Below, one piece after another: positions 1-7,599 of a stretch of 7,652 nucleotides of DNA. The stretch's first letter is position 1. Every line of letters starts with the position of its first letter. Both the position numbers and the translations under genes were made by a program. The DNA is from an uncultured Prevotellaceae bacterium (lineage in GTDB: Bacteria > Bacteroidota > Bacteroidia > Bacteroidales > Muribaculaceae): NCBI GenBank assembly GCA_946055125.1, contig CAMGFF010000100.1:1-7652 (forward strand). The letters run 5' to 3'. The notes beneath the pieces were generated by a model, which saw nothing but the letters and a program-made list of their open reading frames with translations, did not search any database and was not told the DNA's origin.

Positions 1-39
1 AACTATAACCTCCACCTAAAATCATTACAAAAACCGCAA

Positions 40-105
40 GGTTAGTAGAGTGAGCGATTTTTGGCGAATTTCGGTTAGTGGAGTGAACGATTTGGGACAA
101 TTCCC
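40..105. repeat. Degenerate 33-bp tandem repeat, two copies plus a decayed third
   Basis: Copy 1 (40-72) and copy 2 (73-105) are adjacent. Their first 21 bases differ at only two positions (GGTTAGTAGAGTGAGCGATT versus GGTTAGTGGAGTGAACGATT at the core). The last 12 bases are much less alike, giving 24 of 33 identical overall. A weaker third start (GGTTGATTTGGTGAC) follows at 106-120. The period is a multiple of three, so in the open minus-strand frame the copies read QIVHSTNR and KIAHSTNL. The origin is unknown: it could be a decayed intergenic repeat family or the repeat-bearing end of a small protein gene that runs off the left edge. Confidence 0.6.
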
Positions 106-189
106 GGTTGATTTGGTGACAAGCAGCGCGAGCCATTAGGCGGCCGAGTGATACTTTTTTGGCTAAGTCTTTACATTTATGGGCAAAAA

Positions 190-222
190 TTTGGATAGTT
201 GGCGGTTTTTGTGCTATTTTTG
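190..222 (+). promoter_or_regulatory. Bacteroidetes-type promoter for the mannanase/alpha-galactosidase unit
   Basis: A -33 box TTTG (190-193) is followed, 21 bases later, by a -7 box TATTTTTG (215-222), which fits TAnnTTTG. This is the consensus used by the primary sigma factor of Bacteroides and relatives. Transcription would begin near 228-231, leaving a leader of about 45 bases that ends in an A-rich stretch before the ATG at 274, which is usual for this phylum. The spacer resembles that of the promoter at 7600-7631. No obvious operator palindrome was seen beside it. Confidence 0.75.
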
Positions 223-273
223 TGACAGGAATCGCCTCATAATGCTGATAATATGTAACAACCAAAAACTAAT

Positions 274-1578
274 ATGCAACTAAAACATCTCATCATCGCT
301 ATGACTGCCGCTATCGCATGTGCCGCAGGCACTTTCACCTCCTGCAGCCGTGCCACTGCCGGCAGTGAGACGACATTTGTCACCGTAGCCAATGGAAAGT
401 TCTACCTGGGCACTGAGGAATACCGCTTCGTTGGCACCAACTTTTGGTATGGCCCCATCCTTGCCTCGGAGGGGCGTGGCGGCAACCGTGAGCGCCTGCA
501 CGCCGAGCTGAATGAATTGCAACGCCTTGGCATCAACAACCTGCGCGTCCTCGTGGGCGCCGACGGGCCCGAGGGAAGGGCTGCCCACATCGCGCCGGTG
601 CTTCAGACGGCTCCCGGCCACTACAACGACACCCTGCTGCGCGGCCTCGACTACCTGCTCGTGGAGCTGGAGAAGCGCGACATGAAGGCTGTGCTCTACC
701 TCAACAACGCCTGGGAGTGGAGCGGAGGCTTCAGCGCCTACCTTGAGTGGGCGGGCTGCGGCAAGGCCCCCATTCCGTGCATCGACGGCTGGCCCACCTA
801 CCGCGACTATGTGAGCCGCTTCGCCTCGTGCGACTCGGCCCTGGCCATGTATCGCAACCACATCACCACCATTGTGAGCCGCGTAAACTCAATCACCGGC
901 GTGCCCTACTCGGAGTGCCCGGCAATCATGTCGTGGCAGCTCGCCAATGAGCCCCGCGCCTTCAGCGATGAGGCAAAGGCACCGTTTGCCAAGTGGATTC
1001 GCGAGGCCGCACGGCTGATCAAGAGCCTCGACGGCAACCACCTGGTATCGACCGGCAGCGAGGGACTTTTCGGCTGCGAGGTGGATATCGACCTGTGGAA
1101 CACCATTCACAGCTATCCCGAGGTGGACTATGCCAACATACACATCTGGCCCTACAACTGGCGCTGGGTGAACCTCGACTCCCTCAACACGGGGCTGAAA
1201 GCCGCCTGCGACAGCACTCGCGCCTACATTGAGAAGCACTCCGCCCTCATGAAGAAGGCCGGCAAGCCGCTGGTGCTCGAGGAGTTTGGCTATCCGCGCG
1301 ACGGCTTCTTGTTTGCCCCTGGCAGCCCCGTCGCTGCCCGCGATGGCTACTACCGCTTCGTGTTTGACATGGTGACGGGCACCGACATGGTAGCGGGCTG
1401 CAACTTCTGGGGCTGGGGAGGCTCGGCATGTCCCGCCCACGAAGTGTGGCAGCCGGGCGACGACTACACCTGCGACCCCGCCCAAGAGCAACAGGGACTA
1501 TACTCGGTGTTCTCGGCCGACAGCTCCACAGTGGCAGTTATTGCCGAGGCTACCGCCAGAATATCGGGCAAAAAATAG
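274..1578 (+). CDS. GH5 (subfamily 7-like) endo-beta-1,4-mannanase, probable lipoprotein
   Basis: This 434-residue protein is predicted to hydrolyse the beta-1,4-mannan backbone by a retaining mechanism. A signal peptide (residues 1-23, K4 then a hydrophobic stretch) ends at FTSC. C24 is the likely lipid-attachment cysteine, although F in the -3 place is not ideal and C16 (AIAC) is an alternative. The catalytic barrel fills the rest. It begins with the family motif GTNFWYG (54-60), has the acid/base E226 in WQLANEPR (221-228), the substrate-site HIWPYNW (290-296) and the nucleophile E337 in LEEFG (335-339). These match Bacteroidetes GH5_7 mannanases closely, and the length is typical of a single-domain member; no carbohydrate-binding module is present. 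The ATG at 274 places the signal peptide correctly and lies about 45 bases after the likely transcription start. It is first in a unit with a GH36 alpha-galactosidase, which supports a galactomannan substrate. Activity on mannan rather than another beta-1,4-glycan is inferred from family motifs. Confidence 0.9.
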   Translation: MQLKHLIIAMTAAIACAAGTFTSCSRATAGSETTFVTVANGKFYLGTEEYRFVGTNFWYGPILASEGRGGNRERLHAELNELQRLGINNLRVLVGADGPEGRAAHIAPVLQTAPGHYNDTLLRGLDYLLVELEKRDMKAVLYLNNAWEWSGGFSAYLEWAGCGKAPIPCIDGWPTYRDYVSRFASCDSALAMYRNHITTIVSRVNSITGVPYSECPAIMSWQLANEPRAFSDEAKAPFAKWIREAARLIKSLDGNHLVSTGSEGLFGCEVDIDLWNTIHSYPEVDYANIHIWPYNWRWVNLDSLNTGLKAACDSTRAYIEKHSALMKKAGKPLVLEEFGYPRDGFLFAPGSPVAARDGYYRFVFDMVTGTDMVAGCNFWGWGGSACPAHEVWQPGDDYTCDPAQEQQGLYSVFSADSSTVAVIAEATARISGKK

Positions 1579-1658
1579 CCCCGGTGACTACCCTTGCCAC
1601 CATGAAAACCTGTCAATCATAGAAACTATCAACCATATAACAACCTAATCAAAGCATT
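1579..1658 (+). other. Intercistronic gap within the hydrolase unit
   Basis: The 80 bases between the two hydrolase genes contain no TAnnTTTG box and no stem-loop followed by a T run. The last 40 bases are A-rich, as in translation-initiation regions of this phylum. This supports co-transcription of the two genes from the promoter at 190-222. Confidence 0.55.
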
Positions 1659-3860
1659 ATGAACCTGCTAAGAAAACTATCGCTTATCGCCTGCCTGGGC
1701 GCAGCAAGTGCCGTGATGGCCCAAAATGTGGAAATCTCCACTCCCGGCTCCACCATGCTGCTCAGCGCCCGGCAGGGCGAGAACCTCAAGTTTCTCTACT
1801 TCGGCAACCGCCTCAGCGCGGCCGACGCGGAGACCGTGCGTGCCACCGATGATGCCCGCTATGATGCCTACCCGGCCTATGGGCTCGACTGCTCGCGCGA
1901 GGCCGCTATCGCCGCCCGCCTGGCCGACGGCAACATGACGCTCGACCTCAAAGTGGCCGACGTGGCCACCGAGACAGCCACCGACTTCATCCTCACGCGC
2001 ATCACCCTGCGCGACAAGGTGTATCCCTTCACCGTGGCCGTGTGCTACAAGGCATTCAGCACCGTGGATATGATTGAAACCTGGACCGAAATCACCAATG
2101 GCGAAAAGAAAAAGACGGTGACGCTCAATAAGTTTGCCTCGGGCTACCTGCCCATTCGCCGTGGCACGGTGTGGCTCTCCTCGCTCTACGGGCAGTGGGC
2201 CAATGAGGGCCGCCTCTGCGAGGAGCCGCTTGAGCCGGGCATGAAAGTGATTAAGAACAAGGACGGAGTGCGCAACTCCCACACAGCCCACGCCGAGGTG
2301 ATGTTCTCGCTCGACGGCAAGGCGCGTGAGAACGCCGGCCGCGTGATTGGCGCCGCCCTGTGCTACAGCGGCAACTACCGCCTCGCAATCGACACCGACG
2401 AGAGCGACTTCCACCACTTCTTCGCCGGTATCAACGAGGACAACTCGGCCTATAACCTACGCGCCGGAGAGACTTTCGTCACCCCGGCCCTCGCCCTCAC
2501 CTACAGCAATGAGGGAGCAAGCGGCGCCAGCCGGAACTTCCACAAGTGGGGCCGAAAATACCGCCTCGCCAACCCCGACGTGCTCCGCAAGATCCTGCTC
2601 AACAGCTGGGAGGGCGTGTATCTCGACATCAAGGAGAACGAAATGCACCAGATGATGGCCGACATCGCCTCGATGGGCGGCGAGCTATTCGTGATGGACG
2701 ACGGATGGTTTGGCGACAAATACCCCCGCATCAAGGACAACTCCTCGCTCGGCGACTGGGTGGTCGACAAAAACAAGCTCCCCAATGGCATTGACGGACT
2801 CCTCGCCGAGGCCAAGAAGCTGGGAATAAAGTTTGGTATATGGTATGAGCCTGAGATGAGCAACACCGTGAGCGAGCTCTTTGAGGCTCACCCCGAATGG
2901 GTGATAAAAGCCCCTAAGCGCGACCTGCAACTGGGACGCGGCGGCACTCAAGTGGTGCTCGACCTGGGCAACCCCAAGGTGCAGGACTTCATCTTCAGCA
3001 TGATTGATGACCTCATGACGAAGTACCCCGAAATCGACTACATAAAGTGGGACGCCAACATGGAAATCAAGAACCACGGCTCCAACTACCTCACCGCCGA
3101 CAACCAGAGCCACCTCTACATTGAGTATCACCGTGGATTCGAGAACGTGTGCAAGCGCATCCGCGCAAAGTACCCCACCCTCACCATGCAGGCCTGCGCC
3201 AGCGGCGGCGGACGCGCCAACTGGGGACTGCTGCCCTACTTCGACGAGTTCTGGGTGAGCGACAACACCGATGCCCTGCAGCGCGTGTACATGCAGTGGG
3301 GCACAAGCTACTTCTTCCCGGCCATCGCCATGGCCTCACACATCGCTGCCTCGCCCAACCACACCACCGCCCGCATCGTGCCGCTCAAGTATCGCTGCGA
3401 CGTGGCCATGAGCGCACGCTTAGGAATGGAAATTCAGCCCAAGAACATGACCGACGCCGAGAAAGACCTGTGCCGCCGCGCCATTGCCGACTACAAGACC
3501 ATACGCCCCATTGTGCAGCTCGGCAACATCTACCGCCTCGTGTCGCCCTACGACCGCCTGGGAATGGCATCGCTCATGTATGTGGACGACGCTCGCGACA
3601 AGGCCGCATTCTTCTGGTTCAAGACCGAGCACTTCTACAACCAGCACTTCCCGCGCGTGACCATGGCAGGCCTCGACCCTGCCAAGAGCTACCGCGTGCG
3701 CGAGCTCAACCGCATCGACAAGAACCCGCTCAAGTGGGATGGCAAGGTGTTCACCGGCGAGTTCCTCATGACCGTGGGACTCGAAATCCCCTACAACTAC
3801 GCCGAGTGGCAGAATGGCTGCGACCTCTCCAGCCATGTGCTTTACCTCGAAGCCAGGTAA
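1659..3860 (+). CDS. GH36 alpha-galactosidase, secreted (periplasmic)
   Basis: This 733-residue enzyme, of normal GH36 length, is predicted to release terminal alpha-1,6-galactose from galactomannan fragments or raffinose-type sugars. A signal peptide ends at AVMA (residues 18-21), so Sec export and cleavage before Q22 are expected; C12 lies too near the N-terminus for a lipobox. The order is a beta-sandwich domain (about 25-310), a TIM barrel (about 315-640) and a small C-terminal beta domain (about 650-733). Barrel motifs seen are MDDGWFG (346-352), WYEPEM (395-400), KWDAN with nucleophile D465, CASGGGR (513-519) and SDNTDA (534-539), where D535 aligns best with the acid/base residue. The usual KWDMNR motif reads KWDANM here, keeping D-x-N but losing the arginine. 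It follows the mannanase by 80 bases and probably shares its transcript. Alpha-N-acetylgalactosaminidase activity, known in some GH36 members, cannot be excluded. Confidence 0.93.
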   Translation: MNLLRKLSLIACLGAASAVMAQNVEISTPGSTMLLSARQGENLKFLYFGNRLSAADAETVRATDDARYDAYPAYGLDCSREAAIAARLADGNMTLDLKVADVATETATDFILTRITLRDKVYPFTVAVCYKAFSTVDMIETWTEITNGEKKKTVTLNKFASGYLPIRRGTVWLSSLYGQWANEGRLCEEPLEPGMKVIKNKDGVRNSHTAHAEVMFSLDGKARENAGRVIGAALCYSGNYRLAIDTDESDFHHFFAGINEDNSAYNLRAGETFVTPALALTYSNEGASGASRNFHKWGRKYRLANPDVLRKILLNSWEGVYLDIKENEMHQMMADIASMGGELFVMDDGWFGDKYPRIKDNSSLGDWVVDKNKLPNGIDGLLAEAKKLGIKFGIWYEPEMSNTVSELFEAHPEWVIKAPKRDLQLGRGGTQVVLDLGNPKVQDFIFSMIDDLMTKYPEIDYIKWDANMEIKNHGSNYLTADNQSHLYIEYHRGFENVCKRIRAKYPTLTMQACASGGGRANWGLLPYFDEFWVSDNTDALQRVYMQWGTSYFFPAIAMASHIAASPNHTTARIVPLKYRCDVAMSARLGMEIQPKNMTDAEKDLCRRAIADYKTIRPIVQLGNIYRLVSPYDRLGMASLMYVDDARDKAAFFWFKTEHFYNQHFPRVTMAGLDPAKSYRVRELNRIDKNPLKWDGKVFTGEFLMTVGLEIPYNYAEWQNGCDLSSHVLYLEAR

Positions 3861-3997
3861 TCCACGCCCGGCCGTCACAGCCCGGCGCATAGCAATAAAC
3901 ACCTCATTTCGCGTATATACAAAAACATATACAAGAGGGCAATCGCCTTACGACACGGCGATTGCCCTCTTAATTTTTCTATCGTCAGGTGGCAGTG
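3861..3997. other. Convergent intergenic region between the alpha-galactosidase gene and porU
   Basis: The 137 bases between two converging genes hold a strong stem-loop (annotated separately) and no plausible gene. A smaller inverted repeat, GTATAT/ATATAC (3913-3918 and 3927-3932), lies directly against its left arm. Confidence 0.6.
3933..3971. terminator. Strong stem-loop, probably a bidirectional terminator
   Basis: A perfect 15-bp inverted repeat (3933-3947 pairing with 3957-3971, arm AAGAGGGCAATCGCC) encloses a 9-base loop. On the plus strand it is followed by AATTTTTCT, a reasonable termination tract for the alpha-galactosidase transcript, which ends about 70 bases earlier. On the minus strand the stem is followed by GTATATGTTTTTGT, a poorer T run that may still serve porU, whose stop codon lies about 27 bases before the stem. 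The position between convergent genes fits this role. Confidence 0.85.
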
Positions 3998-6900
3998 CTA
4001 TTGAGCCGCCACGGCTATTTTCTTCGATTTAGAGGCCTCCTGCACGCCATCGGTCGAGAGGTAGGCACGGTAGAGGTAGATACCGCGAGGCACGCGGCGA
4101 CCGGCAGCGTCGGTGAGGTCCCAGGTGATGGGGAACGACTGCTCCATGTCGCTCTTTCCGGTGAGAGCGGTGGTCCACACCTCGCGGCCCATGAGGTCAT
4201 ACACACTCAAGCGCACGGTGACGGTTGCGCCGGGGCGGTTGTGGCGAATGTAGAACCGAGCCTCGGTGGTGGCAGGATTGGAAGTGGAGTACACGTCGAT
4301 AAGCTCAGGCGTGAGGCCGTTCACCACATTGAATGTGAGTTCGCGGCTCGAGGAGTTGGCAAAGGAGTCCCACACCTTCAGTCGCAGCGTGTGCCGGCCC
4401 TCGGCGAGGTCGCTCAGTGGGTAGTTGATGATTCCGCCGCTACCCTCGGCATCGCCACCGGGCACTTCGGGGGTGAAATAGGTGGAGAGGTCGCTGTAGA
4501 GCACGTTGCCGTCGAGCATTAGCGACATTTCGTGGCCAATTCCGTTGGTGGAGATGTTGATACCCGACTTGTCGAAGACCCGTGCAATCACCATGGGCGA
4601 CTCATTCACGCTGCCCCCGTCGGCAAAAGTGGCTCCATTGAGGGTGAAGGCAGTGATTTCGGGGCCGTCGATGTCGGCGTCGACGGTTTCGTCGAAGCCG
4701 TAGATGTAGAACCGGTCATTGTTTCCGTTGGCCTCAAGGCCGTCGTCGGTCGAGGCGTAGAAATTGACCATGGCGGTAGAATAGTTTTCATAGGATTCGG
4801 GCATAGCCACCTCCGAAGGGATGGTGAGCTTCACGGTCCACTCGCCATTGGTCACATAGTCCTTAGCCATTGCGAGCTTAATGGCACGCTCCTGATACAC
4901 ATATTTGTCGATGTTGTCGCTCTCGTTCACGGCCTGGTTGCCATTGGTTTCCACCGACTGCTCGGCATCGAAGAGGGTGGGAATGATTGTGCCATTGAAG
5001 TGGGTGGCCTTGTTGCCGTCGGGGTCATAGATGGAGCCCTTCATGGTGAGCGACTGGCGTGCCTTGAAATCGGGCATTGCGTCGCTGCCCACGGGAATAT
5101 CGTTGATACTCTCCAGCCGCACCTCATATTGCGGGTAGGCGAGGCGCATGGCGGGGTCGCCGAGGAGGCAGAAGCGCAGCTTGTTGGAGTCGGTGTAGCT
5201 GGTCACCACATTTCCATTGTAGCTCACCGACTCGTTCTTGGCCGAGCAGTAGATGTCGCCAAGGCGGCGGTAGAGGTTGTTGGCGTCGCGGCGGAAGAGG
5301 TTCTTCGAGAGGCTGTTGGTGAAAATCTCGTTGTTGCTGATGTAGGTGGGCCTTATGGTGGTAATCATCGCAATCGCGCCACCACGGCTGTTGAGAAACA
5401 GCGTTTCGCCGCCCGAAGTGGCGTCGGCATCGTGGCGCGAGAACTCGCAAGTGGCGGTGTAGAAGAGCGGGTAGTGCTTGAGGTACATCGAGTTGATGTC
5501 GGTGTTGGTGAGCAGACCGTCGTGGGTCCAGCTCACGGTGTTGGCGTGGCCAATGTAGTGCAGCACCAGTGCGCCGTCGTCGAGGAGCTTAAACATCTTT
5601 TGGCGGGCTGCGGGATACACATTACCCGAGCCGTCGGAGCTTTGGGTGAAGGCGTCGAGGTAGATGCGGTTATACACATAGTTGCCGCCGCCACAGGCCT
5701 GCATGTTGCTCAGGGCGCTGTCGCTCTGTCGCATGTGCACGCCGCTGTCGCCGTCGTCGGCAATCATGATTATGTTGTTCTTCCACGCGCCATAGTCGCC
5801 GCCGGTCACATAGCTATAGAGCTTGTCGACCACGTCCTTGGCCTCCTGGAGGCTCTTCACAGGCATTCGGCCCACGCCAATGCAGTAGGTGCTCAGGCGA
5901 GGGTCGGAGAGGGTGTTCTCCGAGGAGCCGTCGTTGAGCACCGCGATGAAGTCGTCGGTGCCAAATGAGGTGTTGTCGTAGTCGCCCTCCTGCGTTTCCC
6001 AGATGAGGAGGCAGGGGTAATTGAGTCCCTTTGCATTCTGCGAGATGCGGCGGTTGTCGTAGGAGCCCTTGCCGAAGAGCAGCAGGTGCTGCATGCGGTG
6101 TCCCTGGTCGTCGGTTCCGCGGTCGTAGAACATCTTGGCGAGCTTGCGATAGGCCATCACGTCGGGTGTGCCCGAGGAAAACTCATTGTAGATTACATTA
6201 GGCTCAAGCACCAGCACGCGCATCGAGTCGAGGCTCTCGTGGAGCGAGGCAATGCGCTGCGCCTGGGCGATGTAGTCGGCCGGAGTGATGATGATGAGGT
6301 CGGGAGTGGGCGAGCCGTGGAGGTTCTGCGCCGGCACGCTGCCCACAAGAGTGGGAGCCGGCAGGGCACTGCCGGTGGCAAAGGCGCGGTATTCGCGCAC
6401 ACCACCGCTTGCCGGGGAGAAAGCGGCAGTGCCCTGCGCCGCGATGGCCGGCTTGCCCGGATTGGTGACATCGACCACCACAGTGGCGTCGGAGGCGCCG
6501 CTGAGGCGCATCACCACACCCGGGTCATTGCCCACGAATGTGAAAGGGAAGTCGGCAGCACCGGCCACATTGAGGCTTCGCTCATAGTTCACGGTGATAT
6601 AGTCGAGGCGGGCCATGGCGAGCACGGTGCCCGAGTTGGCAAAAGAGATATTCCATTCGAGCTTGTCGCCACTCACCGCCACGGTCTTCACAGTGTTGGT
6701 GAGCTTGCAGTGGGTGTAGCTGTCGGTGGCCGAGATTGCCGCAATCTTGTCGGAGGGCGAGCTTTCCACCGGCGAGCCATTGCACTTGAAGGTGAGCGAC
6801 GAAGCCACCGCGCCGGTGGCTTTTGCCGCAAAGGAAGTGAGCACACGCACATCGGAGCCGGCCACAAGCCCCGGCAAGTCAAACTTGAAAGTCTGGCTGC

Positions 6901-7498
6901 TTGTGTAGCGGAAGTCCTCGCCGAGGAGGTAGTTGCCCGTCTGACCCGGAGAGTAGGACTCTTGCTCATGGTAGAGGCGCTCGGTGAACGAGGTCACCTC
7001 GGTGCCGCCTGTGGCGAGTGGAGTGCCGAGCAGCTCCATGGAGAGCGGCTCAATGTCGTCGCGGTCGGTCACGAAGTAGCAGCCCTCGGTGGCATAGCGG
7101 TGCTGCACCTGCACGAAGCTCATCTCGGCATTCTTGGTGGAGCTCCATGTGGTGGGACCCTGGGCATAGAACACGATGCGGTCCGGCGAGCGGTGGCAAG
7201 GGAGCTGCGGCAGGTCGTCGGGCAGGGCACCGTCGAGCACGGTGCTAATTGGTGCGCCGCCGTAGCCGAACACCTTCACCCGTGTCAGGTCGCTGAATCC
7301 CCAGCCCTGTGCCGTGGCCTTGGTGATGGCATACATTCCGCTCTCAGTCACTTTCACTTTCACCCACCGCCCCTCAGCGAGCCTCGACTCGCCGGCATAG
7401 AACTCGGGGCTGAGCGCCGCCGCACCCATAGGCACAAGCACTGCAAGGAGCAGCACCGCCAGCAGGGCAATATGTTTTTTCCAAGAAATCTTCATCAT
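3998..7498 (-). CDS. porU: Type IX secretion system sortase PorU (peptidase family C25)
   Basis: PorU is the cell-surface cysteine protease that cleaves the C-terminal sorting domain from type IX cargo and passes it to anionic lipopolysaccharide, working with PorV, PorQ and PorZ at the outer membrane. The ATG at 7498 is preferred (a second follows at 7495), giving 1166 residues, close to the Porphyromonas gingivalis protein. A signal peptide (about 1-28) ends near GAAA. The PorU-type N-terminal region (GRWVKVKVTESGMYAI, then VFGYGG) is followed by the gingipain-like C25 domain (about 400-785), with catalytic H651 in YIGHAN and C684 in TATCEF. A later module holds SGIN and GIGH (978-989), typical of PorU. 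The last 100 residues (about 1066-1166) form a sorting-domain-like beta module with YDLMGREVW and RGIYLYR. The gene is alone on its strand here, converging on the hydrolase unit; porV is not next to it downstream. No canonical promoter is visible upstream. Confidence 0.93.
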   Translation of the reverse strand: MMKISWKKHIALLAVLLLAVLVPMGAAALSPEFYAGESRLAEGRWVKVKVTESGMYAITKATAQGWGFSDLTRVKVFGYGGAPISTVLDGALPDDLPQLPCHRSPDRIVFYAQGPTTWSSTKNAEMSFVQVQHRYATEGCYFVTDRDDIEPLSMELLGTPLATGGTEVTSFTERLYHEQESYSPGQTGNYLLGEDFRYTSSQTFKFDLPGLVAGSDVRVLTSFAAKATGAVASSLTFKCNGSPVESSPSDKIAAISATDSYTHCKLTNTVKTVAVSGDKLEWNISFANSGTVLAMARLDYITVNYERSLNVAGAADFPFTFVGNDPGVVMRLSGASDATVVVDVTNPGKPAIAAQGTAAFSPASGGVREYRAFATGSALPAPTLVGSVPAQNLHGSPTPDLIIITPADYIAQAQRIASLHESLDSMRVLVLEPNVIYNEFSSGTPDVMAYRKLAKMFYDRGTDDQGHRMQHLLLFGKGSYDNRRISQNAKGLNYPCLLIWETQEGDYDNTSFGTDDFIAVLNDGSSENTLSDPRLSTYCIGVGRMPVKSLQEAKDVVDKLYSYVTGGDYGAWKNNIIMIADDGDSGVHMRQSDSALSNMQACGGGNYVYNRIYLDAFTQSSDGSGNVYPAARQKMFKLLDDGALVLHYIGHANTVSWTHDGLLTNTDINSMYLKHYPLFYTATCEFSRHDADATSGGETLFLNSRGGAIAMITTIRPTYISNNEIFTNSLSKNLFRRDANNLYRRLGDIYCSAKNESVSYNGNVVTSYTDSNKLRFCLLGDPAMRLAYPQYEVRLESINDIPVGSDAMPDFKARQSLTMKGSIYDPDGNKATHFNGTIIPTLFDAEQSVETNGNQAVNESDNIDKYVYQERAIKLAMAKDYVTNGEWTVKLTIPSEVAMPESYENYSTAMVNFYASTDDGLEANGNNDRFYIYGFDETVDADIDGPEITAFTLNGATFADGGSVNESPMVIARVFDKSGINISTNGIGHEMSLMLDGNVLYSDLSTYFTPEVPGGDAEGSGGIINYPLSDLAEGRHTLRLKVWDSFANSSSRELTFNVVNGLTPELIDVYSTSNPATTEARFYIRHNRPGATVTVRLSVYDLMGREVWTTALTGKSDMEQSFPITWDLTDAAGRRVPRGIYLYRAYLSTDGVQEASKSKKIAVAAQ

Positions 7499-7525
7499 CA
7501 CTTGAGTATATATCAATACTATTAA

Positions 7526-7547
7526 ATAACGTTTTTCTCAGCGTTAT
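7526..7547. repeat. Small inverted repeat in the porU leader
   Basis: Arms ATAACG (7526-7531) and CGTTAT (7542-7547) enclose a 10-base spacer, about 28 bases before the preferred porU start. The arms are short and AT-rich. It could be an operator half-site pair or a weak leader hairpin, or be due to chance in AT-rich DNA. Confidence 0.25.
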
Positions 7548-7599
7548 ATTATGTTTGGCCACCACTGCGATGCCTTTTTTCGGGAAAAATGGGGGAAGA

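Larger units (their letters stand above)
1..273. other. Left-edge intergenic region upstream of the mannanase gene
   Basis: I see no convincing gene here. The region is AT-richer than the coding DNA. It holds a degenerate 33-bp tandem repeat in its left part and a Bacteroidetes-type promoter in its right part. On the plus strand all three frames are soon closed by stops. One minus-strand frame is open from about 268 to the window edge, with its first ATG at 136-134; it is discussed as a finding rather than called as a gene. No tRNA-like structure or clear terminator was recognised. Confidence 0.6.

Noticed and set aside
40..120. CRISPR-like array
   Set aside because: Only two good copies exist. 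They are directly adjacent with no unique spacers, and there are no cas genes.
280..861. Minus-strand open frame within the mannanase gene
   Set aside because: It is antisense to conserved GH5 sequence, with a low-complexity V/A/G-rich translation.
1600..1620. Six-codon open frame (ATG...TAG) between the two hydrolase genes
   Set aside because: It is too short to support as a leader peptide. It has no following attenuator structure and no regulatory codons.
4532..5968. Long plus-strand open frame (478 codons) opposite porU
   Set aside because: It lies antisense to a clearly conserved PorU frame. Its translation is rich in V, G, H and A, as expected from the complement of GC-biased codons, and has no recognisable domain.
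7499..7516. TTG at 7516 as the porU start
   Set aside because: It would add six residues (MIYTQV) before an otherwise well-formed signal peptide. The ATG pair at 7498/7495 followed by KISWKK is a much better start.
6086..7525. Long plus-strand open frame (479 codons) opposite the N-terminal half of porU
   Set aside because: It is a mirror of porU codon bias, with a His/Gly/Val-rich product and no motif.
7550..7557. Isolated TATGTTTG on the plus strand, resembling a -7 box
   Set aside because: There is no TTTG at the required distance upstream, and the complete promoter at 7600-7631 lies just downstream.
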